Source of the DNA: Phreatobacter sp.
Lineage (GTDB): Bacteria > Pseudomonadota > Alphaproteobacteria > Rhizobiales > Phreatobacteraceae
Direction: 5' to 3'
Length of the DNA: 64,000 nt
Assembly: GCF_030691135.1 (NCBI RefSeq)
Contig: NZ_JAUYFA010000070.1
Location: forward strand, 62,001-126,000
Shown: in pieces, positions 25,843-37,129 of the stretch
How positions within the stretch are numbered: the stretch's first letter is position 1
How the letters are laid out: the number at the start of each line of letters is the position of its first letter
Translations under genes and position numbers: made by a program
Notes under the pieces: model-generated
The model's input: only the letters and a program-made list of their open reading frames with translations
Told to the model about the DNA's origin: nothing
Database searches by the model: none

Positions 25843-27222
25843 ATGTTCCTGACCTTGTTCGGCCTCATCCTGGCGATTGCAGTCGTCTGCTTCTATGTCG
25901 GCCGGAACCGCGCCGTCGCCGTTTCCGGAGCCAATTTCAGCGCGCTCCATTCCCTGCCCAGCTACCACGGATGGTGGCTGATCCTGATGGCTGCCGGTCC
26001 AGCCTTTGCGGTTCTGGTGCTCTGGTCGATCATCAGCCCCTATGTCCTACGGCCCTTGATGCTCTCCCAGTTCGCACCTCAGCTGGCGGAGTTCAGTGCC
26101 GCCCAGCTTGACGGGTTCTGGCGCGATATCCAGGCCATCGCCGGCGGCGGGACGCCCGGGGTTCGCGATGCCTTCCGTGAAGAGGCAGCGACCGCCTATC
26201 AGTCGGTCAACCGCATGTCGCTCACCGGCATGATCGCATTGATGCTCCTTCTCGGGGCCGGTGGCTTCTACTTCGCGTGGAATGCGATCGCCGTGCACTT
26301 CCGGGCCCGTCACAAGGTCGAGGCGGCGATCAACGTCTTCCTGGCGGCATCCGCGACCGTCGCGATCCTGACGACAGTCGGCATCGTCATGTCGCTGCTG
26401 TTCGAATCGCTGCGCTTCTTCTCGATGGTCAACCCGATCGACTTCCTGTTCGGCACCACCTGGACGCCGCAGCAGATGGCCTTCCGTCCCGATCAGGTCG
26501 GCGGAACCGCCGCCTTCGGCTTCATCCCGCTGCTCACCGGCACGCTGCTCATCACTTTCATCGCCATGATGGTGGCGGCCCCGCTCGGCATCCTCGCCGC
26601 CATCTACCTGTCCGACTATGCCTCGCCGCAGGTTCGCGCTGTCGGCAAGCCGATCCTCGAACTCCTCGCCGGCATCCCGACGGTGGTCTACGGCTTCTTC
26701 GCCGCACTGACCGTCGCGCCCTTCATCCGCAACAGCGGCCAGGCCATGGGTCTGGACGTGTCGTCGGAGAGCGCTCTGGCTGCCGGCGTCGTCATGGGCA
26801 TCATGATCGTGCCCTTCGTGTCCTCGCTTTCGGACGACGTCATCAACGCGGTGCCCCAGTCGCTGCGTGACGGTTCGGCCGGCCTCGGCGCCACCAAGTC
26901 GGAAACCATCCGCAGGGTCGTGCTTCCGGCCGCGCTGCCGGGCATCGTCTCGGCCCTGGTTCTGGCCGTGTCGCGCGCCATGGGCGAGACGATGATCGTC
27001 GTCATGGCGGCCGGCATGGCCGCCAACCTGACGATCAATCCGCTGGAGGCGGTGACCACCATCACCGTGCAGATCGGCACGTTGCTGACCGGCGACCAGG
27101 AGTTCGACAGCCCCAAGACGCTGGCGGCTTTCGGCCTCGGCCTCTCGCTGTTCGTCATCACCCTGTCGCTCAATCTCGTCGCCCTGCGCGTCGTCAACAA
27201 GTATCGGGAACAGTATGACTGA
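25843..27222 (+). CDS. pstC: Phosphate ABC transporter permease PstC
   Basis: A 459-residue inner-membrane permease. The first 200 residues contain extra helices and a periplasmic stretch (long alphaproteobacterial form). The second half is the ABC permease domain with the EAA-type loop (SLRDGSAGLGATKSETIRRV) that contacts PstB and the helix motif LELLAGIPTVVYGFFA. It overlaps pstA by eight bases (27215-27222), so the two are translationally coupled. Confidence 0.93.
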   Translation: MFLTLFGLILAIAVVCFYVGRNRAVAVSGANFSALHSLPSYHGWWLILMAAGPAFAVLVLWSIISPYVLRPLMLSQFAPQLAEFSAAQLDGFWRDIQAIAGGGTPGVRDAFREEAATAYQSVNRMSLTGMIALMLLLGAGGFYFAWNAIAVHFRARHKVEAAINVFLAASATVAILTTVGIVMSLLFESLRFFSMVNPIDFLFGTTWTPQQMAFRPDQVGGTAAFGFIPLLTGTLLITFIAMMVAAPLGILAAIYLSDYASPQVRAVGKPILELLAGIPTVVYGFFAALTVAPFIRNSGQAMGLDVSSESALAAGVVMGIMIVPFVSSLSDDVINAVPQSLRDGSAGLGATKSETIRRVVLPAALPGIVSALVLAVSRAMGETMIVVMAAGMAANLTINPLEAVTTITVQIGTLLTGDQEFDSPKTLAAFGLGLSLFVITLSLNLVALRVVNKYREQYD

Positions 27223-29053
27223 CGCCTCGCTGCCTCGGATCGCCACCGATATCCACACCAACGACGCGGCGCAGAGGCGGCTCAAGGCACGCTATCGCGG
27301 CGAGTTCATCTTCCAGGCTCTCGGTGCCGGCGCTGTCGCCATCGCCGCAGGCTTCCTTGTCCTCTTCCTCTCGACGATCGTCGGCCAGTCGATCCCGGCC
27401 TTCACCCAGCACTACCTGAAGCTGGACGTCGAGCTGAAGCGCGAATACCTCAACCCGCAGAACGCGTCGGGCGACGACCTGACTCGGGCTATCGGAGCGG
27501 CCAATTTCGACGCCATCGTGAACGGCAGCCTGCGGGGCTATTTCCCGTCCGTCACCGACCGGGTCTCCCGCCGGGCGCTCGGCGCGATCATGTCGTCGGG
27601 TGCGCCCTCGATGGTTCGCAACGACGTGCTCGCCAACCCGACCGCGATCGGCACCACACGTCAGATCTTCGTGCCGCTGCAAGCGAATGCCGACCTCTAT
27701 CTCAAGGGCCAGGTCTCGCCGGTCGAAGTGACCAGGGGAGCCGGTGAACTGGGCGTGTCGGGCACGTCCGGGCAGGTCCAGCTGTCTTCCACGGTCAACA
27801 ATTTCGCGCCGCTGCTGGCGGCGGTGAAGACCCAGCTCCAGGGCGAAGCTGCGCGGCTGCGCGTCGATCTCGCCGGCAAGGAGCGCGTGCTCGTCATCCT
27901 GGAACGGGATGCAGGCGTGCTGCAGCGCGGCCTCGCGACGGTTCCGGAAGCCGATCGCGCCCGCCTCCAGGGCCGTGTCGAACAGGAAGCCGGCCAGGTC
28001 GCCGCTACCCGCTCGGAGATCGCGCAGCTTCGCCAGCGCGTCGCCGCTCTCGAGGTCCGCATCAGCGGCGCCGACAGGCCCGAGGCTCTCGACAACGCGC
28101 TGTCCAGCTACCTCATCCGCATCAACGGCGGCGTGATCAAGCTGACGACGGTGCAGAGCTCCAATGCGACCGGGCTGGTGATCCTGCCGCCGCGCAGCAC
28201 CGACGTGGCCAAGGCCGGCGAATGGGAAGTCATCCGCATTGTCCAGCCGGAGGCCAACCGGCGGCTCAGCGACCGCGAGATCGCCTATCTCGACTCTCTG
28301 AAGCAGCGCGGCCTCGTCGAGCAGCGCATCTCGCGCGAGTTCTTCTTCGGCGGTGCCTCGCGCGAAGCCGAGCTCGCCGGCGTCTGGGTGGCGGTGGTCG
28401 GTTCTTTCATGACCCTGGTCATCACCCTGCTGCTGAGCTTTCCGATCGGCGTCGCCGCGGCGATCTACCTCGAAGAGTTCGCGCCGAAGAACCGCCTGAC
28501 CGAGATCATCGAGGTCAACATCAACAATCTCGCGGCCGTCCCGTCGATCATCTTCGGTCTGCTTGGCCTGGCGGTCTTCCTCAACATCTTCGGCATGCCG
28601 CGCTCGGCGCCGGTGGTCGGCGGTCTCGTTCTCGCCCTGATGACGCTGCCGGTGATCATCATCGCCTCCCGTGCCGCGATCCGCGCCGTGCCGCCGTCCA
28701 TCCGCGAGGCGGCGCTCGGGGTCGGTGCCTCGCACCAGCAGGCCGTGTTCCACCACGTCCTGCCGCTGGCAATGCCCGGCATCCTCACCGGCACCATTCT
28801 CGGCATGGCCTCGGCCCTCGGCGAGACCGCGCCCCTCCTGCTCATCGGCATGGTCGCCTTCGTTGTCGATGTGCCCAAGGGCATCACGGACGCTTCCACC
28901 CTGCTGCCGGTCCAGGTGTTCATGTGGGCGGATTTCCCCGAGGCTGCCTTCGTCAGCAAGACGGCCGCCGCCATCATCATCCTGCTCGTGTTCCTGATGC
29001 TCATGAACGCGGTGGCCATTATTCTCCGCAAGAGGTTCGAGCGCCGCTGGTGA
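27215..29053 (+). CDS. pstA: Phosphate ABC transporter permease PstA with large periplasmic insertion
   Basis: A 612-residue PstA, much longer than the usual 280-430. After one N-terminal helix (about 36-58), a periplasmic region runs to about residue 385. It has the DUF3333-like start ([12 protein letters not shown]...NPQNA) and a coiled-coil segment at about 200-285 rich in Glu, Arg, Gln and Leu. The permease domain follows at about 388-612 with [20 protein letters not shown] and the EAA loop [20 protein letters not shown]. The coiled-coil insertion is unusual and its role unknown. Confidence 0.92.
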   Translation: MTDASLPRIATDIHTNDAAQRRLKARYRGEFIFQALGAGAVAIAAGFLVLFLSTIVGQSIPAFTQHYLKLDVELKREYLNPQNASGDDLTRAIGAANFDAIVNGSLRGYFPSVTDRVSRRALGAIMSSGAPSMVRNDVLANPTAIGTTRQIFVPLQANADLYLKGQVSPVEVTRGAGELGVSGTSGQVQLSSTVNNFAPLLAAVKTQLQGEAARLRVDLAGKERVLVILERDAGVLQRGLATVPEADRARLQGRVEQEAGQVAATRSEIAQLRQRVAALEVRISGADRPEALDNALSSYLIRINGGVIKLTTVQSSNATGLVILPPRSTDVAKAGEWEVIRIVQPEANRRLSDREIAYLDSLKQRGLVEQRISREFFFGGASREAELAGVWVAVVGSFMTLVITLLLSFPIGVAAAIYLEEFAPKNRLTEIIEVNINNLAAVPSIIFGLLGLAVFLNIFGMPRSAPVVGGLVLALMTLPVIIIASRAAIRAVPPSIREAALGVGASHQQAVFHHVLPLAMPGILTGTILGMASALGETAPLLLIGMVAFVVDVPKGITDASTLLPVQVFMWADFPEAAFVSKTAAAIIILLVFLMLMNAVAIILRKRFERRW

Positions 29054-29078
29054 TCGCCCGGGCGCCCACGACAAAAGG

Positions 29079-29906
29079 ATGACGTCGATGAATTCGCTTC
29101 CCACCTTCGAGACGACGGCGGCAACGTCCGCCGTGCCGACGGCAGCGCTGCGGCCGAAGATCACGGGCCGCAACGTCAACGTCTATTATGGCGAGAAACA
29201 CGCCATCAAGGACGTCAATGTCGATATCCCCGAGCGCTCGGTCATGGCCTTCATCGGCCCGTCGGGCTGCGGCAAGTCGACCTTCCTGCGCTGCATCAAC
29301 CGGATGAACGACACCATCTCGGTGTGCCGTGTCACCGGCGACATCCGCATCGACGAGAAGGACATCTACGACCGCAGCCTGGACGTCGTGCAGCTTCGCG
29401 CCCGTGTCGGCATGGTGTTCCAGAAGCCGAACCCGTTCCCGAAGTCGATCTATGAGAACGTCGCCTACGGCCCGCGCATCCACGGTCTGGTGAAGAGCAA
29501 GGCCGAGCTCGACGAGATCGTCGAAACAGCGCTGAAGAAGGCGAGCCTCTGGAACGAGGCCAAGGACCGCCTGAACGAATCCGGCACCGGCCTGTCCGGC
29601 GGCCAGCAGCAGCGCCTGTGCATCGCCCGCGCCATCGCCGTTTCGCCCGAGGTGATCCTGATGGACGAGCCCTGCTCGGCCCTCGACCCGATCGCCACCG
29701 CCAAGATCGAGGAGCTGATCGACGAGTTGAAGCAGAACTTCACCATCGTCATCGTCACCCACTCGATGCAGCAGGCGGCGCGCGTGTCGCAGCGCACGGC
29801 CTTCTTCCACCTCGGCATCCTGGTCGAGGAAGGCACCACCGACCAGATCTTCACCAATCCGGTCGACACCCGGACGCGCGACTACATCACCGGCCGTTTC
29901 GGCTGA
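29079..29906 (+). CDS. pstB: Phosphate ABC transporter ATPase PstB
   Basis: A 275-residue ATP-binding subunit that powers phosphate import. Walker [11 protein letters not shown]-loop [20 protein letters not shown], signature [16 protein letters not shown], Walker [14 protein letters not shown] and the switch His in [12 protein letters not shown] are all intact. It starts at ATG 29079, or at the internal ATG 29088. Unlike the common order, phoU and phoB do not follow. Confidence 0.95.
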   Translation: MTSMNSLPTFETTAATSAVPTAALRPKITGRNVNVYYGEKHAIKDVNVDIPERSVMAFIGPSGCGKSTFLRCINRMNDTISVCRVTGDIRIDEKDIYDRSLDVVQLRARVGMVFQKPNPFPKSIYENVAYGPRIHGLVKSKAELDEIVETALKKASLWNEAKDRLNESGTGLSGGQQQRLCIARAIAVSPEVILMDEPCSALDPIATAKIEELIDELKQNFTIVIVTHSMQQAARVSQRTAFFHLGILVEEGTTDQIFTNPVDTRTRDYITGRFG

Positions 29907-29966
29907 TTTTCGACGGGCGGCCGCCGTGCTTCGGCCCTGCGGCGGCCCCATTCCACCGGCCTGCTG

Positions 29967-29992
29967 GGCGCTCCTTTCACGGAGCGCCCATC
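29967..29992 (+). promoter_or_regulatory. 10-bp hairpin covering the ribosome site of the DUF4139 gene
   Basis: TGGGCGCTCC pairs perfectly with GGAGCGCCCA around a six-base loop. The 3' arm includes GGAG (29983-29986), the only good ribosome site for ATG 29994. It may serve as the end of the pst transcript, as a translation-limiting structure, or both. Confidence 0.5.
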
Positions 29993-29993
29993 G

Positions 29994-31643
29994 ATGAAGC
30001 CGCAGCGTCTCGCCGCCCTGACCCTCGCCCTCGTCGTGCCGACCGCCGGCGCCTCGGCCGCCGACTTCCGCCCACCTTCGCAGGTGGAAGCTGTGACGGT
30101 CTTTCCCGACGGCGCCAGTGTCACCCGGCGCTTTGCCGTCGACCTGCCGGCGGGCGAGCATGTCCTCATCCTCGACGATCTGCCCCTGACCGCCGATGCG
30201 GGCTCGCTGCGCGTCGCCGGCAGCGGCAGGGGTGACCTCGCGATCGGCTCGGTCGACGCCCGCCAGGCGCGGCCGACCGAGCGGGCCGATCCCCAGGCGG
30301 TGCAGCGGCTCGAAGCGCTGCGCGACGAACGTCTCTCCCTCGAGGACGCCATCGCCGCCGAGCGGATGCGCAAGCGCGCCGCGGAGGCGCTCATCGCGCC
30401 CGGAACCCTTTCGGCCGGCGAACGTGGCCTCGATGTCGCCGCCGCCCGCCAGGCGCTGGCCGCCGCCCACGAGGTGACGCTCGCCGCCGACCGCGCCATC
30501 CGCCAGGCCGAGCAGCGCCAGCGCGGGCTCGACCGCGCCATCGCCGAGATCGAGGCGGCCCTGAAGGCCCAGCCGCCCCGGCGCATGGAGGCGCGGGTGT
30601 CGGTCGAGGCAGGGGCACCGTTCCGCGGCGAACTGACCCTCACCTATGCCGTCCGCAATGCCCGCTGGACGCCGGTCTATGATGCCCGTCTCGTCACCTC
30701 CGGCCCCCGTCCGGCCCTCGACCTCATCCGCCGCGCCGAAATCCGCCAGCAGACCGGCGAGGACTGGGCGGACGTGGCACTGACCGTTTCCACCGCCCGG
30801 GTGGCGCGGGGAGGGGCGGTGCCAGTGCTGCCGCCGCTGGTGCTGCGCTATCAGGAGACCGAGGCGCTGCGCGACCGCAGCGGCGGCGTACCGACACCAT
30901 CGGCCCTGCCGGCACCGGCCGCGCCGCCGGTGCGCCCCGGCCGATCAAATGCCGAAGCCGCGATGGCCGGCCGCGTCGCCGAGACCGAGGCTGCCGTGGA
31001 CATGGGCGGCTTCCAGGCGACCTTCGCCATTCCCGGGCGGACGACGCTGGCCTCCGGCGACGGTGCGCGGGCGATCCGCATCGGGGGCGGCACGATTGCG
31101 CCGGACCTCGTCTCACGCGTCGTGCCGAGCATCGATACGACCGCCTTTCTGGAGGCCCGTTTCCGCCATGGCGAGGACGTCCCGCTCATGCCCGGGCGGG
31201 TGAATCTCTACCGCGACGGCCTCTTCGCCGGACGCACGACGCTCGCCGCGGCGACCCGCGACGATGAGGTGAAGCTCGGTTTCGGTCCCGATGACCTGAT
31301 CCGCGTCGAGCATCAGGTCGTGCGCCGCACCGACGGTTCGGCGGGCCTGATTTCGACCTCTCGGACCGAGGAACGCGAGTTCCGCATCGTCCTGCGCAAC
31401 GGCGCGCCCGCCGCCCGTCGCATCGTCGTGGAGGATCGGATGCCCGTCACCGAGGTCCAGGACATCGTCGTCGAACCGCTGTCCGGCATGACGGCGCCGG
31501 GGGCAAGGGACGTCGACGGGCGCCGTGGCATCGTCTCCTGGAGCGTCGAACTCGCGCCCGGCGCGAGCCGCGACATCCGTCACGGCTGGCGTCTGCGCTG
31601 GCCCTCCGAACGGCGCATCCAGCCGGTCGAGGGTCGAATGTGA
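29994..31643 (+). CDS. DUF4139 domain-containing protein (mucoidy inhibitor A-like)
   Basis: A 549-residue exported protein with a signal peptide (LAALTLALVVPTAGASAADF). It has the N-terminal DUF4140 region (VEAVTVFPDGASVTRRF), a central coiled coil (about 100-190) and a C-terminal DUF4139 beta-rich domain containing ELTLTYAVRNARWTPVYDAR and EDWADVALTVSTA. Function is not established in bacteria. It directly follows the pst operon in the same direction, 87 bases after pstB, with a hairpin over its ribosome site. Confidence 0.82.
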   Translation: MKPQRLAALTLALVVPTAGASAADFRPPSQVEAVTVFPDGASVTRRFAVDLPAGEHVLILDDLPLTADAGSLRVAGSGRGDLAIGSVDARQARPTERADPQAVQRLEALRDERLSLEDAIAAERMRKRAAEALIAPGTLSAGERGLDVAAARQALAAAHEVTLAADRAIRQAEQRQRGLDRAIAEIEAALKAQPPRRMEARVSVEAGAPFRGELTLTYAVRNARWTPVYDARLVTSGPRPALDLIRRAEIRQQTGEDWADVALTVSTARVARGGAVPVLPPLVLRYQETEALRDRSGGVPTPSALPAPAAPPVRPGRSNAEAAMAGRVAETEAAVDMGGFQATFAIPGRTTLASGDGARAIRIGGGTIAPDLVSRVVPSIDTTAFLEARFRHGEDVPLMPGRVNLYRDGLFAGRTTLAAATRDDEVKLGFGPDDLIRVEHQVVRRTDGSAGLISTSRTEEREFRIVLRNGAPAARRIVVEDRMPVTEVQDIVVEPLSGMTAPGARDVDGRRGIVSWSVELAPGASRDIRHGWRLRWPSERRIQPVEGRM

Positions 31644-31870
31644 GCGCGAAGCCGCGACCATCTCCGTCACTCTGACACGGCGCCGGATCTACCTTCCATC
31701 GTGGGTTGCCCCGGTCTCCCGGCGCCATCGAGTCCGCGTCCGCGGTGGACGGCCCGCCGCACGACCCTTGCCACCCCCGCAACGATCCTTTATCCGCACA
31801 GTGCAAGGGCCCCGGCGCGCCGCCAACGATGCGATGCCGAGTTTTTCCTTGCCGTGGAGGATGTTGGACC

Positions 31871-33160
<1,290 letters not shown>

Positions 33161-33187
33161 AAGTATAGGGGCGAGAAGCGAGTTTCG

Positions 33188-34729
33188 ATGGCCGATTATA
33201 CGCCCCTGATCTCCCGCGCCGTTGGGGCACTGGCGGAAAACACCGGCGAAGCGCGGCGTGGCGTTTACGATCGCGCGCGCGCGGCGCTGCTGGCGCAGTT
33301 GCGCAACATGAACCCTCCTTTGCCGGAGGAGCACATCACGCGCGAGCGCATGTCGCTCGAAGATGCGATCCGCAAGGTCGAGCTGGAAAACTCCGCCGAC
33401 AGCCTCGATGCCATGCTGGAGCGCGAATTCGCCTCGCTCGGCAAGATCACTCCGCGGCCGGAGGCCATTTCCATCGCCGGGGCGCGCACGGTCAGCGATG
33501 CGGCCCATGATGCCGAAAGCCTCGGCGACGCGGCGGCTCATGCGCACCGATCCGCCCGCGACCAGTTGTCGACACCCGAGCCGGTCGTCGATGCCGCGCG
33601 GATCGAGCCCAGCGTCGGGCGGTCCGGTCCCTTCACCGACGCCAATCAAGCCGGGCAGTCGCCGATCCGGCCGAGGGTCTCCGTCCTTGGCGAGGACGAA
33701 GCCAAGCCGGCCCGCAAGGGTGGGGGCGTCATCGCCATCGTGCTCGTGCTGCTGCTGCTGACCGGGGCCGGCGGCCTCGGCTGGTACGTGGCCAACAACC
33801 ATCCCGACCGCCTCCCCTTCGCCACGGCACGGGCACCCGCGACGGCGCCGGCACCCGCTCCGGCTGTGGCGCCTGTCCCCGCCGCCGAACCCGAGCGGCC
33901 GAAGGCGACCGACCGGGTGGGTGGCGACACGCCTGCGCCCACCTCACCGTCCGTCGCTCCCGCGACCCCGGCGGTTGCACCCGCGGCTCCGCGCCAGATC
34001 GTGCCCGTCGATCCGCCCGCGACGGCACTGCCGCCGGCCTCGGCCGACGCCTCCGACACGCCGCCGCCTGCGGCGGTCGCTCCCGACCCGGCGCCCGCCG
34101 CCGAAGCCCCGCCGGTGGCGCCGGTCGCACCGCCCGTGGCGGCGGCGCCCCCTGTCACATCCGCCCCTGCGGCGCCGGTCCAGCCCGGCCAGGCCCATCG
34201 CGCCGCCCTGTTCGAGGAAACGCCCGGCAATGCCGCGGGCACGCTGATGCAGGGCTCGGTCGTCTGGCGGACGCAGACCGTCAGCGTCGGACCCGGCCAG
34301 CCGCCGGATCTCGCCCTGCTGGGCGAAGTGTCCATTCCCGAGCGGCGGATGACGGTGACCATCACCATACGGCGCAATCTCGACCAGACGCTGCCGGCCA
34401 GCCACACGATCGAGGTGCTCTACGCGCTGCCGCGCGACTTCCAGTTCGGCGGCGTCGCCGAAGTGCCGGGCATCCTGATGAAGGTGTCCGAGCAGGCGCG
34501 CGGCGTGCCGCTGGTCGGCCAGGCGGTGCGGGTGACCAACGGCTTCTTCTTCATCGGCCTGTCGGGTTTCGACATGGACCGGAACACCAATATCCAGGCT
34601 CTCAAGACGCGCCCGTTCTTCGACATCCCCATGCGCTACGATTCCGGCCGCCGCGCCATCCTGACCGTCGAGAAGGGCGCTGCGGGCGACAAGGCCTTCG
34701 AGGAGGCGATGCAGGCCTGGGGTCAGTAG
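33188..34729 (+). CDS. Hypothetical single-pass membrane protein, Pro/Ala-rich
   Basis: A 513-residue protein of unknown function. The N-terminal 60 residues are helical (MADYTPLISRAVGALAENTG, EARRGVYDRARAALLAQLR). A transmembrane helix follows at about 181-203 (IAIVLVLLLLTGAGGLGWYV), then some 130 residues of low-complexity Ala/Pro, and a well-ordered C-terminal domain of about 170 residues (VVWRTQTVSVGPGQPPDLAL ... ILTVEKGAAGDKAFEEAMQAW). The same layout is found next to purA/rpoH in related genomes (family memory, unverified). It is co-directional with purA and convergent with rpoH. Confidence 0.75.
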   Translation: MADYTPLISRAVGALAENTGEARRGVYDRARAALLAQLRNMNPPLPEEHITRERMSLEDAIRKVELENSADSLDAMLEREFASLGKITPRPEAISIAGARTVSDAAHDAESLGDAAAHAHRSARDQLSTPEPVVDAARIEPSVGRSGPFTDANQAGQSPIRPRVSVLGEDEAKPARKGGGVIAIVLVLLLLTGAGGLGWYVANNHPDRLPFATARAPATAPAPAPAVAPVPAAEPERPKATDRVGGDTPAPTSPSVAPATPAVAPAAPRQIVPVDPPATALPPASADASDTPPPAAVAPDPAPAAEAPPVAPVAPPVAAAPPVTSAPAAPVQPGQAHRAALFEETPGNAAGTLMQGSVVWRTQTVSVGPGQPPDLALLGEVSIPERRMTVTITIRRNLDQTLPASHTIEVLYALPRDFQFGGVAEVPGILMKVSEQARGVPLVGQAVRVTNGFFFIGLSGFDMDRNTNIQALKTRPFFDIPMRYDSGRRAILTVEKGAAGDKAFEEAMQAWGQ

Positions 34730-34791
34730 GGGCGTGGGCGAGAAGGGTTCTTCCGGCGGCGCTTTGTCGCGGCCATGGTTCCGGTTCATGA

Positions 34792-34819
34792 AAAAGGGAG
34801 GCCTCGCGGCCTCCCTTTT
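34792..34819. terminator. Bidirectional terminator between the hypothetical gene and rpoH
   Basis: A perfect 12-bp palindrome AAAAGGGAGGCC-TCGC-GGCCTCCCTTTT provides a GC stem with A-tract and T-tract on both sides, serving both convergent genes. Confidence 0.9.
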
Positions 34820-34845
34820 GTCGTCTGTACCCAGTGTTCGGCCTA

Positions 34846-35754
34846 TCAGCCGGCGGCGATCTGCTGGGCCTGGGCTGCCGGGCGCTCGATCTCGCGGATC
34901 GACTTGACCACGGCGTCCTGGACCTTCTCGAAGGCGCGAACCTCGATCTGGCGGACCCGCTCGCGGGAGACGCCGAAACGCTCGGCGAGCTCTTCCAGCG
35001 TGATCGGGTCGTCCTTGAGGCGGCGCTCCTCGAAGATGATGCGCTCGCGCTCGTTCAGCACGCCGAGGGCGCGGGTAAGGGCGAGGCGACGGTTGTCGGT
35101 CTCCTCCTCGCGGGCCAGCACGGCCTCCTGGCTGTCTGAATCGTCGGCCAGCCAGTCCTGCCACTCACCGTCGCCATCCTCGCGGACGGGGGCGTTGAGG
35201 GAGGCGTCACCGCCGAGGCGGCGGTTCATGTCGATGACGTCTTGCTTCTCGACGCCGAGCTTGGTGGCGATGATCGCGACCTGGTCGGGGCGCAGATCGC
35301 CGTCTTCCAGCGCCGAGATCGAGCTCTTCGCCTTGCGCAGGTTGAAGAACAGCTTCTTCTGGTTCGCCGTGGTGCCCATCTTCACCAGCGACCAGGACCG
35401 CAGGATGTATTCCTGGATTGAGGCCTTGATCCACCACATGGCATAGGTGGCGAGGCGGAAGCCCTTGTCGGGCTCGAACCGCTTCACCGCCTGCATGAGG
35501 CCGACATTGCCCTCGGACACCACTTCGCCGATCGGCAGGCCGTAGCCGCGATAGCCCATGGCGATCTTGGCGACCAGCCGGAGATGGGATGTGACGAGCC
35601 GGTGCGCCGCCTTGCTGTCGCCGTGTTCGCGCCAGCGCTTGGCGAGCATGTACTCCTCCTGCGGCTGAAGCATGGGGAACTTGCGGATCTCGTCGAGATA
35701 CCGCGACAGCCCCGCTTCGGCGGAGAGGATCGGAAGAGATGCAGCATAGGCCAT
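34846..35754 (-). CDS. rpoH: RNA polymerase sigma factor RpoH (sigma-32)
   Basis: A 302-residue heat-shock sigma factor. Region 2.1-2.4 is visible as AHRLVTSHLRLVAKIAMGYR, EGNVGLMQAVKRFEPDKGF and RLATYAMWWIKASIQEYILR. The RpoH box NQKKLFFNLRK follows, then the region 4.2 helix-turn-helix (ITLEELAERFGVSRERVRQI). ATG 35754 with GAAGGAGGGCCAC upstream begins the conserved MAYAASLPI. Alphaproteobacteria often hold two or more RpoH copies; only one is here. Confidence 0.95.
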   Translation of the reverse strand: MAYAASLPILSAEAGLSRYLDEIRKFPMLQPQEEYMLAKRWREHGDSKAAHRLVTSHLRLVAKIAMGYRGYGLPIGEVVSEGNVGLMQAVKRFEPDKGFRLATYAMWWIKASIQEYILRSWSLVKMGTTANQKKLFFNLRKAKSSISALEDGDLRPDQVAIIATKLGVEKQDVIDMNRRLGGDASLNAPVREDGDGEWQDWLADDSDSQEAVLAREEETDNRRLALTRALGVLNERERIIFEERRLKDDPITLEELAERFGVSRERVRQIEVRAFEKVQDAVVKSIREIERPAAQAQQIAAG

Positions 35755-36109
35755 GTGGCCCTCCTTCTCTTTGGCTCCCGGACCATCCGGCAAGCCCCGA
35801 ACCGCCCACCCGGAAGCCCGGGCGATCCGTTGATCCGGCGGCGCTCATCGCCCCGTGATCCAGCAATATCCTGTGCAACAATCGTGGCGGAACGTTGACA
35901 AATGCCCGCCTGGATCGAAGAGAACCCCTTGCATCTTTGCAGGTACGCAAAGAGGTGATGTCTGATCTATCTACGAGGATGATACGAAACCGGACGTCGT
36001 GTCGTTACACGATGGTGTGAAATCCGGTCATTCCGGCATGCGGCGGGCGGCTGCACCCGATCCGGGACAACCCACCGGGGCGGGTCCTGTTCCGGCAGCG
36101 CCGGCCGGA
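35755..36109. other. Non-coding region upstream of rpoH, with a short dyad
   Basis: No credible gene lies in these 355 bases. They must hold the rpoH promoter on the minus strand, although I cannot pick a convincing -35/-10 pair. TCTTTGC-AGGTAC-GCAAAGA (35934-35953) is a perfect 7-bp inverted repeat that could be an operator. The rightmost 100 bases are the 3' flank of the rluA-type gene. Confidence 0.4.
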
Positions 36110-37096
36110 TCAGCCGCTGCGGAGCGTGTCGGCCAGCCGCGCGAGATCGGCGGGCAGGGCGCTCTCGAACCGCATCGCCTCGCCGGTCGCCGGATGGGCG
36201 AAGCCGAGGACGGCGGCATGCAGCGCCTGCCGGCCCAGCGCATCGAGGGCTTCGCGGGGCCCGTCCCCCAGTTTGGCGGTCTTGGTGCGGAAGCCGCGGG
36301 CATAGGTCTCGTCGCCGAGGAGCGGGTGGCCGACATGGGCCATGTGGACGCGGATCTGGTGGGTGCGGCCGGTCTCCAGCCGGCAGCGGACCTGCGTCAC
36401 GAGGCCCGCGGCGAATGTTTCCTCCACCGCGACATGGGTGACGGCGTGGCGACCGGAGGAGCGGACGGCAATCTTCTCGCGGGCGTGCGGGTCGCGATCG
36501 AGCGGCGCGTCGACGGTGAAGGCCTCGCGCGCGGGCGCTCCCCAGACGAGCGCGACATAGGCCCGCTCGAGCGGGCCCGTGCGCCCGTGATCGGCGAACT
36601 GGGCGCTGAGCACCGCATGCGCGCGGTCGGTCTTGGCGACCACCAGCAGCCCGCTCGTATCCTTGTCGAGGCGGTGGACGATGCCCGGCCGCCGCACGCC
36701 GCCGATGCCGGACAGGCTGTCGCCGCAATGGGCGATGAGGGCGTTGACCAGCGTGCCGGTCCGGTGGCCGGCCGCCGGGTGCACCACGAGGCCCGCCGGC
36801 TTGTCGACGACGATGAGGTGGTCGTCCTCGAAGACGACGGCGAGGGGGATGTCCTCGCCGGTCGGCGTCGGGTCCTCGGGCTCCGGCACGGCGACGCTGA
36901 CCTGGTCGCCCAGATTGACCCTGTGGCTCGCATCCGTCATGGTCCGCCCGCCGATCCGGACGTGCCCGGCCTCGATGAGCACCTTCAGGCGGGAGCGCGA
37001 CAGGTCGGCAAGCCGGCGCGCGAGCAGACGGTCCAGCCGCTCCCGGGCGATATCCGCCTCCACCACCGCGTCGGGCTCCCCCGTCATGCCCGCCAT
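36110..37096 (-). CDS. RluA-family 23S rRNA pseudouridine synthase
   Basis: A 328-residue enzyme that isomerises uridine to pseudouridine in 23S rRNA, as RluD or RluC do. An N-terminal S4 domain (ERLDRLLARRLADLSRSRLK) is followed by the catalytic domain with the Asp motif GIVHRLDKDTSGLLVVAKT, GRTHQIRVHMAHVGHPLLGD and the usual C-terminus. Start ATG 37096 has AGGA seven bases upstream; 37087 and 37114 are alternatives. It is divergent from a small membrane-protein gene. Confidence 0.93.
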   Translation of the reverse strand: MAGMTGEPDAVVEADIARERLDRLLARRLADLSRSRLKVLIEAGHVRIGGRTMTDASHRVNLGDQVSVAVPEPEDPTPTGEDIPLAVVFEDDHLIVVDKPAGLVVHPAAGHRTGTLVNALIAHCGDSLSGIGGVRRPGIVHRLDKDTSGLLVVAKTDRAHAVLSAQFADHGRTGPLERAYVALVWGAPAREAFTVDAPLDRDPHAREKIAVRSSGRHAVTHVAVEETFAAGLVTQVRCRLETGRTHQIRVHMAHVGHPLLGDETYARGFRTKTAKLGDGPREALDALGRQALHAAVLGFAHPATGEAMRFESALPADLARLADTLRSG

Positions 37097-37129
37097 CCGT
37101 TTTTCCTGTTCCATGAATCGCAGCGCCCG

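Noticed and set aside
27194-29179. Minus-strand 661-codon frame over pstA/pstB
   Set aside because: Opposite-strand shadow of pstA and pstB, which carry all the motifs.
34846-36728. Extra small genes in the rpoH upstream and rluA regions
   Set aside because: They overlap rpoH or rluA in other frames and lack ribosome sites or family features.
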